Assembly: GCF_007830515.1 (NCBI RefSeq) | Contig: NZ_VLKT01000017.1 | Location: 1-64,000 of the forward strand | Direction: 5' to 3' | From: Mesorhizobium tianshanense | Lineage (GTDB): Bacteria; Pseudomonadota; Alphaproteobacteria; Rhizobiales; Rhizobiaceae | DNA: 64,000 nt | In this document: positions 1 through 8,359 of the stretch, piece by piece | How the letters are laid out: each line of letters begins with the position of its first letter | How positions within the stretch are numbered: the stretch's first letter is position 1 | Notes under the pieces: model-generated | What the model saw: the letters and a program-made list of their open reading frames with translations, nothing else | Database searches by the model: none | Told to the model about the DNA's origin: nothing | Translations under genes and position numbers: made by a program

Positions 1-312
1 AGAGCGATGCGCCTTGACGTGGCTGCTATCGATGGAAAGCTCATCCGGAACGGGCCCGGCAGCCGCCATCTTCTCGAAGATACGCTGCCAGATGCGGCGC
101 TGCGACCACCTGTTGTAGCGATTGTAGATTGTGGTTGGCGGACCATAGGCTGCAGGCACGTCGCGCCAGCGGCAGCCGGTCTTGAGAACATGCAGGATGC
201 CCGAAATCACCCTGCGATCATCAACCCGAGGTTTCCCCGCTTTGCCGCGAGGAAGATGCGGTTCCATCGCACTCCACGCCTCATCCGACAACCAAAATAA
301 GCTCTTCGACAT
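1..312 (-). CDS. IS5-family transposase, 5' part only (runs off the left edge)
   Basis: Reading leftward from the ATG at 312 gives 104 residues with no stop before the window edge. The protein starts MSKSLFWLSDEAW, continues with EPHLPRGKAGKPRVDDRRV and has CRWRDVPAAYGPPTTIYNR. This is the N-terminal DUF4096-type DNA-binding region of IS5-family (IS427-like) transposases. The last visible residues, ELSIDSSHVKAHRS, carry the first catalytic Asp of the DDE domain. The rest of the enzyme lies outside the window, so it cannot be said whether it is intact or split into two frames, as is common in this group. Confidence 0.85.
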   Translation of the reverse strand, partial: MSKSLFWLSDEAWSAMEPHLPRGKAGKPRVDDRRVISGILHVLKTGCRWRDVPAAYGPPTTIYNRYNRWSQRRIWQRIFEKMAAAGPVPDELSIDSSHVKAHRS

Positions 313-388
313 CACTTCGGCCTCCAGCGACTCATTGAGGGCGAAGAATATCAATGAAAATCAGTCAATTGTATGAGTTCTCAACCTA
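1..388 (-). mobile_element. Right end of an IS5-family insertion sequence
   Basis: The transposase 5' end and about 70 bases of AT-richer leader lie directly beside the open frame that begins at 389. CTAG at 386-389 could be part of a short target duplication, which is typical of IS5-family insertions. The other end of the element is not in the window, so neither the inverted repeats nor the duplication can be confirmed. The boundary is estimated to within about 15 bases. Confidence 0.6.
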
Positions 389-2170
389 GTGCTCGGACTC
401 GAACAGGACTGTTTCTGGGACTTCGACGTTCGACGGGAACTCTTGTTCTTGACCTATGACCGATGGGAGGATTTCTCTGAGGCGAATCGACTAGCTTTGG
501 CCGACCGCCTGCTCGCAGGGCCGAATAGGTTGTCTCACTGGTCTGACGATGAGTACCCAAAGATCAGAGATGAATTAGCCGCCCGCTACACTAGGTGGTT
601 GACCATTCGAGGGCGACGACTGTCAGCGGGACAGCAAGAGCGCCTAGAAGAAATGATCTCGGCACTGCCTGAATGGCGCGAAGGGGCAGCATCGAGCATT
701 GCGATCGAAAACGGGATGCATGGCGGCTGGGTAGGTACTGACGAGGCGCCTGACGCCGTGATCGACTTGCCGATCAACGAAATTGCGGAACGGGCTCAGG
801 CCGGCCTTCAACGCGACTTCGGGAGCTTCACGGAAAAACGCCCATTCACAGGACTCGTGAAAACCAACCCCAGAAAAGCGTTGGCGTCACTGTCCTTTGC
901 TGCGCGAAATGGCGCGTACCCGCAAGCGCTCTGGTCCGCCCTGATCCGCGACTGGCCTGAGGATACCAAGCCAAGGCTCTACCGCGCATTCTTGAACCGA
1001 CTGAGTCGGTTGCCCGAGGTCAGCATAAGAGAGGTTCGGCACACCCTAGGCAGATGGGTCGAGGATAAGTTCACTAAATCCTTTGAGTTCGACAGCCGCC
1101 TCGCTTGGGACACCTTCGATCATGTGATTGCCGGCCTCGTTTCCGACGGAGGTTCAGCCACAGGGAGCGGGATGGGGGAAACGCGAGTGGGGCATGAAAT
1201 CATCCAGAAGTCTCGGCGGACCCACGGTCACGCAATGAACGGACCTATTGGCGAAGCAACTGAGGGGCTACTTCGCGCATTAAACTCGCTGAAACCTCCG
1301 CAAGGCCGTGGCATACCGGATGAGTTCAAGTCACGGATCGAACGACTGCTTGTGGCTCCCGGAGAGGGCGCAGACCATGCGGTCGCAATCCTGACGCATC
1401 AGGTAAGCTGGCTTCATTATCTCGATCCAGTGTGGGTCATGGATCGGATGATGCCTTGGTTCTACTTCGAACATCCTTCAGCCGAGCCCGCATGGAATGG
1501 GTACCTTTCTGCGGCAAGATTTCCACCCCAGGAGATTGGCATCCGGCTGAAGCCAATGCTCATTCAGCTGTTTCCGGCGATCTATCAATGGAGTTGGGAT
1601 CGTCATCTTGCCGAAGTGGCTGCCCAGATGGTGGTAGAGCTGGGCACAATGCGGCGCGACCGGCCTGACGGTTTGGATCGATACGAGGCTCGCCAATGCT
1701 TACGAAACATGGACGACCGAAGTCGTCAGGAAGCTATCTTCCGGCTTGGTCAAATCGGTAAGCGGAGCGAGAAGGGATGGGGAAACCATGTCATTCCGTT
1801 TATCGAAGAAGTCTGGCCACGGGAGCGGAAATTCCGGACGTCGTCCTTGGTTTCGTCATGGGTAAACTTACTCGATAGCACGGGCGAAGATTTTCCAAAG
1901 ATTTTGAAAGCCGTGCGGCGGTTTTTGGTGCCGGTGGAGCGCGACATTCACTGGTTGTATCAATTCGCTAGGGAGGTCGGAGGCGAACAGCCAATGACGG
2001 CCAATCACCCTCAAGCAGTCCTGGAGATGCTGGACGCCATCATCCCTAACAGTCCGGAAGCTGCTCCTAATGAACTAGCGCAGATACTTGACCTGATAGA
2101 GGAAAAGAACCCTGGCCTTACCCGTGATCGTAGGTTTATGCGTCTTCTCGAACTGGTTGAAATGAAATAG
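389..2170 (+). pseudogene. 3' part of a large DUF4020-like (defence-associated) protein, cut by the IS
   Basis: This open frame of 593 codons can only start at a GTG lying in the IS junction. The product begins abruptly in a helical region, with no N-terminal domain. It is rich in Trp and charged helices. Its last 250 residues (EPAWNGYLSAARFPPQE, then GWGNHVIPFIEEVWPRER and SSWVNLLDSTGEDFPK) resemble the C-terminal DUF4020 region of long SIR2- or NTPase-type anti-phage proteins. If so, the catalytic N-terminus has been removed or separated by the insertion. Codon use is visibly less GC-rich than the neighbours, which suits an acquired gene. The family call is from memory of the motif pattern. 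That it is a fragment is better supported than its name. Confidence 0.5.
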
Positions 2171-2303
2171 GACGCGCGTCCGCGGCGTAGACAAGCCACA
2201 AAGTCTGCCTTGCCGTTGGCGCAAAAAGACTTCGCCACCGCCCATTCTTTTCGCTCTCGCTGGCGCAGTGGGCAGTCCTTCTGACCTGCCACACTCCACC
2301 CCC

Positions 2304-3803
2304 TCACACAGCCAAACTCCCCTGCTCCGCCTCCTCCGCATTAGGATCCCCCGGTGCCGTCGCCCAGGCCAGTTCCACCAGCGTCACGGTCCGCCTTCCA
2401 ACCCCGTCAAGCTGGCAGACGATCAGCCCCTGCTCCTCGATATAGGTCAGCAGGCGCCGGGCGCGGCGCAGCGAGTGCGAGCCGTAGGCGCGGGCGATCG
2501 CCGCGTCGCTCGGGCAGGGCCAGCCCTCCTTCGCCGCGCGGGCGATCATCATGAACACGCCCTGCATATCCTCGGGCAGCAGCGAGGCGCGCACCGAGAC
2601 GTCCTGCCACGCGTCATCGCCTGCCATGTCGGAGCCGAGGCCGGCGCGGGCGCGCGTCAGCATGCGGCGGAACTCTGGCAGGTCCGGCACGACCGAGGCG
2701 AGGCCCTCTATGCGGCAGCGGACCACGAACTCCTGATAGAGCACGCCGATGACGCGAAAACCCGCGTCGGGCTGCGCCAGCACGGCGCGCAGGACGCGGT
2801 CCACCCGCTCGCGCCGCTCCGCCAGATCCTCGGCGCTGATCGGCGGCTCCACCGCTTCAGGACGGATTTCCAGCGCCGCCGATTTCGCCGCCATGAGTTG
2901 ATCGAGCAGGTCCGGCGACGACCGGCGCTGCGGCCGGACGGTTTCCGGCGGCGGCGCTGCCAGGATGATCGCGCGGGCATCCTCCAACGCTGCTTCCGGC
3001 AGCGGCATCAGGCGCGGGGTGCCATTGCGCGGGCTTGTCTCCGTCGGGCCGATGCGCAGTCCCAGCGGACGGCGCGACAGCGCCGGGCCCAGCGCCATGA
3101 ATTGCCCTCGCTCCAGGTCGCGAAAGGCCTCGGCCTGTCGCCGCTCCATGCCGAGAAGATCGGCGGCGCGCGCCATGTCGATGTCGAGAAAAGTCCGGCC
3201 CATGAGGAAATTGGAAGCCTCGGCGGCGACGTTCTTGGCGAGTTTGGCCAGCCGCTGGGTGGCGATGATCCCGGCAAGCCCGCGTTTGCGGCCACGGCAC
3301 ATCAAATTGGTCATGGCGCCGAGCGAGAGCTTGCGCGCCTCGTCCGAAACCTCGCCGGCAACCGCCGGGGCGAACAGCTGCGCCTCGTCCACCACCACCA
3401 GCATCGGGTACCAGTGGTCGCGGGCGACCTCGAAAAGCCCGCCGAGGAAGGCGGCGGCGCGCCGCATCTGGTTCTCGGCGTCGAGCCCCTCGAGATTGAG
3501 CACCGTCGAGACGCGATGGATGCGCGCCCGCTCGCCGGCGCTCTGCAGGCCGCGCTCGGTATGTTCCTCGGCATCGATCACCAGGTGGCCGAAACGGTCG
3601 CCCAGCGACACGAAATCGCCTTCGGGGTCGATGATGGTTTGCTGCACCCAGGGGGCACTCTGCTCCAGCAGCCGGCGCAGCAGATGGGATTTGCCGGAGC
3701 CCGAATTGCCCTGCACCAGCAGGCGGGTCGCCAGCAGCTCCTCAAGATCCAGGGCCGCCGGGGCGCCCGCGGTCGTGTGGCCCATCTCGATCGCAACGGT
3801 CAT
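2304..3803 (-). CDS. HerA/FtsK-like ATPase (DUF87 type)
   Basis: A 499-residue protein. The start at 3803 is preferred because AAGGAGAG stands 8 bases upstream, whereas an upstream in-frame ATG at 3887 has no such site. Walker A is GNSGSGKS at residues 32-39. A Walker B region MLVVVDEAQLF lies near 140. A sensor-like segment AGIIATQRLAKLAKNV follows. The C-terminal third is predicted helical with a winged-helix look. HerA-type ATPases translocate DNA or act as hexameric motors, but no NurA nuclease or other partner is next to it. It is convergent with the defence-gene remnant. Its codon use matches the rest of the chromosome, so a core function is as likely as a defence one. Confidence 0.75.
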   Translation of the reverse strand: MTVAIEMGHTTAGAPAALDLEELLATRLLVQGNSGSGKSHLLRRLLEQSAPWVQQTIIDPEGDFVSLGDRFGHLVIDAEEHTERGLQSAGERARIHRVSTVLNLEGLDAENQMRRAAAFLGGLFEVARDHWYPMLVVVDEAQLFAPAVAGEVSDEARKLSLGAMTNLMCRGRKRGLAGIIATQRLAKLAKNVAAEASNFLMGRTFLDIDMARAADLLGMERRQAEAFRDLERGQFMALGPALSRRPLGLRIGPTETSPRNGTPRLMPLPEAALEDARAIILAAPPPETVRPQRRSSPDLLDQLMAAKSAALEIRPEAVEPPISAEDLAERRERVDRVLRAVLAQPDAGFRVIGVLYQEFVVRCRIEGLASVVPDLPEFRRMLTRARAGLGSDMAGDDAWQDVSVRASLLPEDMQGVFMMIARAAKEGWPCPSDAAIARAYGSHSLRRARRLLTYIEEQGLIVCQLDGVGRRTVTLVELAWATAPGDPNAEEAEQGSLAV

Positions 3804-3914
3804 GTCTCGACTCTCCTTGAGGAGAGGGCTTATCAACCCGATCGCAGCCCGTCGAGCGCGCATGGCCGGCCGCTCGGTGTTGCGCACAGATGGACACCGC
3901 CGAGGCCTTGATGG

Positions 3915-5153
3915 TCAGTTCGCAGACGTAAGCATTCCGGAATCATGCGCGAGAGGCTGTCGCTTGATCAGGACGATCGCCGAGAAAGCCAGTATGCCGA
4001 GCATGCCGACCCCAGCGGTCAACCAGAGCGATGGTTGGACGCCCATGCCTGCCATCGCCATGGCAAGGGCAAACGGTGCAAGTGCCGAGGAAAACTGACG
4101 CGCGGCAGTCACCCAGCCGAGCCGTGCGCCGTAGCGTTCCCGCCCGAACAGTTCCAGGGGCAGCGTGCCGCCGACGATGCTGGCGAGGCCCGAACCCAAT
4201 CCAAACAGGATGACGAAGGCGACGGCTCCAGGCACCGATGGTGTCGTCGCCAGCAGGACGACAAGGCCGAGCGGCAGCAGTGTCGCACCGATGACCGCGA
4301 GCCAGCTCTGCGCCAACCGGCTGCCGAACAGCATGTTGATCAGCCGGCTTGCCACCTGGGACGGACCGAAAAGCGTGGTCACGACAAGCCCGGCCGAGCC
4401 AAGCCCGAGCGCCGCCGTCAGCGGGACCATGTGAACGAGGATCGAGGACAGCACGAAACCCTCGACCGCGAAGCCGCCAAGCATGAGCAGAAACACTCTG
4501 CTGCGATCACGCGGGGTGAAGGCAACCGGACCGCCGGCCGGCCCGATGGCCGCAGGTGTCGCCGAAGCGCTTTCGCCTGTCCGACGCGACAGCCGCGCCA
4601 GCCAGGCGTGGATGGGGAGGCAGATGGCGAGATTGATGACGGCAAAGACCAGGTAGACCTCGCGCCAGGTCAGGTATTCGTGCAGCGCAGCCGTCAACGG
4701 CCAGAACAGCGTCGAGGCGAAGCCGGCGATCAGCGTCAGATGGGTGATGCTGCGCAGCGCCTTGGCTCCGCCGATCTGGACGATCGCGACGAAAGCGGCG
4801 CTGTAGAGAACGAAGGCGGACGCCAGTTCCATGGCCACCAGGGCCAGCACGAAGGTCACCCGGCCGGGCGCCGCCGCGCAAGCGACAAGCGCTGCCGCGG
4901 CCGCTGCCGAACCAAAGGTCATCACCCGGCCGGCGCCGAAGCGATCGGCCCAGCGCCCGGCTGTGGGGGCAAAGAGGCCACCCACCAGCAGCGACGCCGA
5001 CAGGGCGCCAAAAACCCATTGCTCCGGCCAGGCGAACTCGAGCGCGATCGACGGCACCAGGATGCTGAAGCTGTAGTAGAGCGTGCCGTAGCCGATGATC
5101 TGCGTCAGCCCCAACGCCCAGAGCGCGGCAGCCGGGATCTTCCGGTCGCTCAT
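3915..5153 (-). CDS. MFS transporter of the arsenic island (ArsK-like?)
   Basis: About 412 residues starting MSDRKIPAAALWALGLTQ, with about 12 hydrophobic helices of the major facilitator type and a charged loop near the middle. Its ATG overlaps the stop of the flavoprotein gene by four bases (ATGA), so the two are translationally coupled. MFS pumps in ars operons, such as ArsK or ArsJ, export trivalent arsenicals, antimonite or pentavalent thio/phospho-adducts. There is no GAPDH gene here, which argues against the ArsJ pathway. Export of an arsenical made or altered by the neighbouring flavoprotein is an inference from the coupling. Confidence 0.7.
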   Translation of the reverse strand: MSDRKIPAAALWALGLTQIIGYGTLYYSFSILVPSIALEFAWPEQWVFGALSASLLVGGLFAPTAGRWADRFGAGRVMTFGSAAAAAALVACAAAPGRVTFVLALVAMELASAFVLYSAAFVAIVQIGGAKALRSITHLTLIAGFASTLFWPLTAALHEYLTWREVYLVFAVINLAICLPIHAWLARLSRRTGESASATPAAIGPAGGPVAFTPRDRSRVFLLMLGGFAVEGFVLSSILVHMVPLTAALGLGSAGLVVTTLFGPSQVASRLINMLFGSRLAQSWLAVIGATLLPLGLVVLLATTPSVPGAVAFVILFGLGSGLASIVGGTLPLELFGRERYGARLGWVTAARQFSSALAPFALAMAMAGMGVQPSLWLTAGVGMLGILAFSAIVLIKRQPLAHDSGMLTSAN

Positions 5154-6589
5154 TCGGCGGCGTCCGCGATCTCGAGATCGCCGCTGCGCGCCGCGGCGAT
5201 CGCTTGGGTGCTGCCGCAGCCGCAGCCTGACTTGCCGCTCGCCTTTGCCGTGGCGTCGTCGACACAGCAGGCATCGACAGAGGCCGGCGCTGGTCCGCCG
5301 CAGCAACCCTGGGATGACGCGCCTGAAACAGATACCGGCACCGTGCAGACGCCGGTCTCGGGCAACACCAGCTGCACGGCATCGGCGGCAGCCATGTCGC
5401 CGGCGAGCGCCGCGGCGACCGAACGAACCTGCTCATAGCCGGTCAGCAGCAGGAATGTCGGCGCGCGGCCGTAGCTTTTGACGCCGACCGTGTAGAAATC
5501 GGGCTCGGGATGGCTGAGCTCGCGGTGACCGTGCGGAGGCACGTCGCCGCAGGAGTGTTCATTGGGATCGATGAGCGGCCCCAGCGCCTTGACGCCTTCG
5601 AGCCACGGATCGAGGTCCAGCCGAAGCTCCCGGGTCAAGGCGAGGTCGGGGCGCTGACCAGTCGCGGCGATGATCCGGTCGACGGGACCGAGCGTGCGCA
5701 ATCCGTCCTTTGTCTGGCCTTCGACAACCAGGCGGCCGTCGACCTCGCGGATGGCGACCGTGGCAAAGCCCGTCACCAGCCGGACGCGTCCGCTCTCGGC
5801 GAGTTCCCGGACATCGGAACCAAGCTCGCCCCGCGCCGGCAAGGCGTCGGCATCGCCGCCGCCATAGATGCGGACGAGGTCGGTGCTGCGCGTCGCCCAC
5901 AGTGCCGAGGTGCCCGGTTCGGTTTCCGCAAGCCTGGCCAGTTCCAGCAAGGCATTGGCGGCGGAATGGCCGGCGCCCACAACCAATGTCGTGCGGCCTG
6001 CATAGAGATGACGGTCGCGGCCGAGAACATCCGGTATGCCGTAGGCGATGCGGTCTCCAAATTCCCTTTCACCTTCGGCCGGCAAGCCGCCCGCGCCGAG
6101 CGGGTTCGGTGTTTGCCAGGTGCCGGACGCATCGATCACGGCACGAGCGCTATCCCGGCGCGTGCCCGCGGCCGTTTCGACCAGAAGTATGAACGGCCGC
6201 GTCTCCCGCGCCTTGCTCAAGACCTTGTCGGCCCCCCACCGGGAAATGGCGACAACACGGGCATTGGTCTCGATCGACGGCGCCAGTTCGGAAAGCTTGG
6301 CGAGCGGCGCGAGGTACTGGTCGACGATCTCTCCGGCCGTGGGGAACGCCTCCGGCTCCGGCATCTGCCAGCCGTGGCTCTCGAGAAGCTGCCGGGCGAC
6401 CACGTCGACGCAATAGCGCCACGGCGTGAAGACCCGCACATGACCCCAGTCCAGAAGGTTCGACCCGACCGCGGAACCGGCCTCGTAAACCTTGACCGGG
6501 AGACCGCGGCTGACAAGCTGGGCGGCGGCCGCCAGGCCGACAGGTCCGCCGCCGATGATGGCGACCGGGAGATTGCTGCTGGGAACCAT
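5150..6589 (-). CDS. ArsO-like FAD/NAD(P)-binding flavoprotein with a Cys-rich tail
   Basis: A 479-residue flavoprotein monooxygenase-like enzyme. The FAD-binding GGGPVG motif sits near residue 12 and a second dinucleotide motif VVGAGHSAAN near 200. The pattern is that of two-dinucleotide-binding oxidoreductases found in arsenic operons (ArsO). After about residue 425 there is a tail rich in cysteines (QGCCGG, DACCVDD, GCGCGS), which looks able to bind soft metals or metalloids. The gene lies between arsR1 and the MFS gene in one operon. The substrate is unknown; oxidation of trivalent arsenicals or delivery to the pump are possibilities. Confidence 0.7.
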   Translation of the reverse strand: MVPSSNLPVAIIGGGPVGLAAAAQLVSRGLPVKVYEAGSAVGSNLLDWGHVRVFTPWRYCVDVVARQLLESHGWQMPEPEAFPTAGEIVDQYLAPLAKLSELAPSIETNARVVAISRWGADKVLSKARETRPFILLVETAAGTRRDSARAVIDASGTWQTPNPLGAGGLPAEGEREFGDRIAYGIPDVLGRDRHLYAGRTTLVVGAGHSAANALLELARLAETEPGTSALWATRSTDLVRIYGGGDADALPARGELGSDVRELAESGRVRLVTGFATVAIREVDGRLVVEGQTKDGLRTLGPVDRIIAATGQRPDLALTRELRLDLDPWLEGVKALGPLIDPNEHSCGDVPPHGHRELSHPEPDFYTVGVKSYGRAPTFLLLTGYEQVRSVAAALAGDMAAADAVQLVLPETGVCTVPVSVSGASSQGCCGGPAPASVDACCVDDATAKASGKSGCGCGSTQAIAAARSGDLEIADAAE

Positions 6590-6640
6590 GATACACCTTC
6601 TATGTTTCTAGGATTATGGAAATATCCACCAAAAAAAGAA

Positions 6641-6961
6641 CTACGCGGCCGCCTCGCCAACAGCCGGGCCGCATGCGGCATCGGCGCAACATTCGTCGGC
6701 GAGAAAACCGAGGAGATCGTCCATCACCGGATAATTGGCGCGGCAGATCAGCGTCGTTGCCTGACGTTCCTGGGTGACCAGGCCGGTCAGGATGAGCCGG
6801 TGGAGATGATGGGACAGGGTCGATGCAGCGATGCCGAGCGTCTCTTGCAGGTATCCGACCGGTCGCCCGGCCTCACCTGCCCTCACCAGCGTGCGATAGA
6901 GATTGAGCCGCGTCGGATTGCCGAGCGCTTCGAGCTGTTTTGCTGCTTGTTCGAGTTTCAT
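6641..6961 (-). CDS. arsR: ArsR-family metalloregulator 1
   Basis: A 106-residue winged-helix repressor. The N-terminus KLEQAAKQLEALGNPTRL and the recognition helix region IAASTLSHHLHRL are standard for ArsR/SmtB proteins. Cysteines occur at LICRANY and in the C-terminal DECCADAAC, a pattern like the non-classical As(III) sites in which C-terminal cysteine pairs bind the metalloid and release DNA. It is the first gene of the arsR1-flavoprotein-MFS operon. A candidate operator of the form TTCGA-N6-TCGAA lies about 42 bases upstream of the start codon. Confidence 0.88.
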   Translation of the reverse strand: MKLEQAAKQLEALGNPTRLNLYRTLVRAGEAGRPVGYLQETLGIAASTLSHHLHRLILTGLVTQERQATTLICRANYPVMDDLLGFLADECCADAACGPAVGEAAA

Positions 6962-7002
6962 AGAAATAAACTAGCGCCGAAACGATGCCCCGTCAATGCT
7001 AA

Positions 7003-7018
7003 TTCGAAAATTCTCGAA
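7003..7018. promoter_or_regulatory. Candidate ArsR operator 1 (TTCGA-N6-TCGAA)
   Basis: Inverted repeat TTCGA / TCGAA with a 6-base spacer, 42 bases upstream of arsR1. The same arms and spacing occur twice more in front of arsH. This is the size and geometry expected for an ArsR dimer, and it would allow autoregulation by arsR1. Confidence 0.65.
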
Positions 7019-7114
7019 ATAACTGTATACCGGTATCCAGCCGCGACGCTTGTGATGGCCGATCAGGATGACCGTGCCCCCCCAAGCTGCGACTCCGAAG
7101 ATCGGCAATCACCC

Positions 7115-7843
7115 TCAAATCGACCGCTGGTTGACCCGCTTGGCGACCTCTTCGGCGCTTTCGACGCGCTCGGAGTAACGGTCCGTGAGATATCCGGACC
7201 GATCCCGCAGGAGCAGCGTGAACTTCATCAGCTCCTCCATCACATCGACGATTCGATTATAGTACGGTGACGGCTTCATGCGGCCGGCCTCGTCGAACTC
7301 GTTGAAAGCCTTGGCCACCGACGACTGGTTGGGGATGGTGACCATCCGCATCCAGCGGCCGAGGATGCGGAGTTGGTTGACGGCGTTGAAACTCTGCGAG
7401 CCGCCGGAAACTTGCATGACGGCAAGCGTCCGGCCCTGAGTGGGCCGCATCCCGCCCAGCGACAATGGCAGCCAATCAATCTGCGCCTTCATGATACCGG
7501 TCATCGAACCGTGGCGTTCGGGCGAACACCAGACGTGACCTTCCGACCACAGCGACAGCTCACGCAACTCCTTCACCTTAGGATGATCGGCAGGCACCGA
7601 ATCCGGCAACGGCAGACCAGCGGGATTAAAGATACGGACTTCGGCACCGAGCCAGGTCAAGATACGTGCAGCTTCCTCAGTGGCCAGCCGGGAATAAGAA
7701 CGCTCCCGCAAGGAGCCGTAGAGCATCAAAATTCGAGGTTTGTGAGCGGCGACGGGCACATTGAACAGCGCCGATTCATCGATCGCCGGGAACTGCTCCA
7801 TCTGGATGTTCGGAAGGGACCCTGCATGGTCGGCTACTGTCAT
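7115..7843 (-). CDS. arsH: ArsH, NADPH-dependent FMN reductase / organoarsenical oxidase
   Basis: A 242-residue flavodoxin-fold protein. [13 protein letters not shown] near residue 40 is the FMN phosphate-binding loop, and [19 protein letters not shown] is diagnostic of ArsH. ArsH proteins oxidise trivalent methyl and aromatic arsenicals to less toxic pentavalent forms and reduce flavin or quinones. The gene is separated from its neighbours by non-coding gaps on both sides and has two operator copies upstream, so it is probably a separate transcription unit under the same repressor as the arsR1 operon. Confidence 0.92.
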   Translation of the reverse strand: MTVADHAGSLPNIQMEQFPAIDESALFNVPVAAHKPRILMLYGSLRERSYSRLATEEAARILTWLGAEVRIFNPAGLPLPDSVPADHPKVKELRELSLWSEGHVWCSPERHGSMTGIMKAQIDWLPLSLGGMRPTQGRTLAVMQVSGGSQSFNAVNQLRILGRWMRMVTIPNQSSVAKAFNEFDEAGRMKPSPYYNRIVDVMEELMKFTLLLRDRSGYLTDRYSERVESAEEVAKRVNQRSI

Positions 7844-7863
7844 GATCCAAGGCTTCTTTCATA

Positions 7864-7881
7864 TTTCGAATTTCATCGAAA
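7864..7881. promoter_or_regulatory. Candidate ArsR operator 2
   Basis: TTTCGA-N6-TCGAAA, a perfect 6-base inverted repeat only 21 bases upstream of the arsH start codon. It could block promoter clearance. Confidence 0.65.
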
Positions 7882-7916
7882 TAGATAGATACAGCTTGTC
7901 ACTGTGTCAAAGCAAA

Positions 7917-7932
7917 TTCGAAAAATGTCGAA
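7917..7932. promoter_or_regulatory. Candidate ArsR operator 3
   Basis: TTCGA-N6-TCGAA again, 52 bases from operator 2 centre to centre (about five helical turns) and ending just before the stop codon of the arsC gene. The pair may bind two dimers on one face of the DNA in front of arsH. Confidence 0.6.
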
Positions 7933-7936
7933 ATAT

Positions 7937-8359
7937 CTAGACGACGCGCTTACCCTCGGCGTCGATGACCACCTCGCCGTCCTCCTTGGTGAAGGGGCCG
8001 GTATTTGGGTTGGGCAGGATGTCGAGAACCGCCTCGGACGGCCGTGCAAGCATGGTGCCGAGCGGCGTGACGACAATCGGCCGGTTGATCAGGATCGGAT
8101 GCGCCAGCATGAAGTCGACGATCTCGTCGTCGGTCCATTTGGGATCGCCGAGATTGAGGTCGGCGTAAGGCGTGCCCTTCTCGCGCAGCAATTCGCGCGG
8201 CGTCATCCCCATCGCCGCGATGAGCTCGACCAGCCGTTCGCGCGATGGCGGGTTTTTCAGATACTCGATCACATCAGGCTCTTCGCCGGACTGCCGGATG
8301 ATGGCGAGCGTGTTGCGCGAGGTGCCGCAGTTGGGGTTGTGATAGATGGTGATGGTCAT
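7937..8359 (-). CDS. arsC: Arsenate reductase, glutaredoxin-coupled ArsC type
   Basis: A 140-residue protein beginning MTITIYHNPNCGTSRNT. Cys11 in NPNCGTSRN is the arsenate-attacking cysteine of the Spx/ArsC (E. coli R773) family. The arginine triad region includes ILINRPIVVTPLGTMLARP near residues 90-110. It reduces As(V) to As(III) using glutathione and glutaredoxin. The ATG overlaps the acr3 stop (ATGA). A much longer open frame through acr3 in another phase is a shadow. Confidence 0.92.
   Translation of the reverse strand: MTITIYHNPNCGTSRNTLAIIRQSGEEPDVIEYLKNPPSRERLVELIAAMGMTPRELLREKGTPYADLNLGDPKWTDDEIVDFMLAHPILINRPIVVTPLGTMLARPSEAVLDILPNPNTGPFTKEDGEVVIDAEGKRVV

Noticed and set aside
2304..3803. 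A SIR2-HerA defence pair formed with the remnant at 389-2170
   Set aside because: The genes are convergent, differ in base composition, and the SIR2 part is not visible.
2268..7270. Long plus-strand frames over the HerA, MFS and flavoprotein genes
   Set aside because: They are antisense shadows caused by high GC; they have Arg/Gln-rich nonsense composition and no family features.
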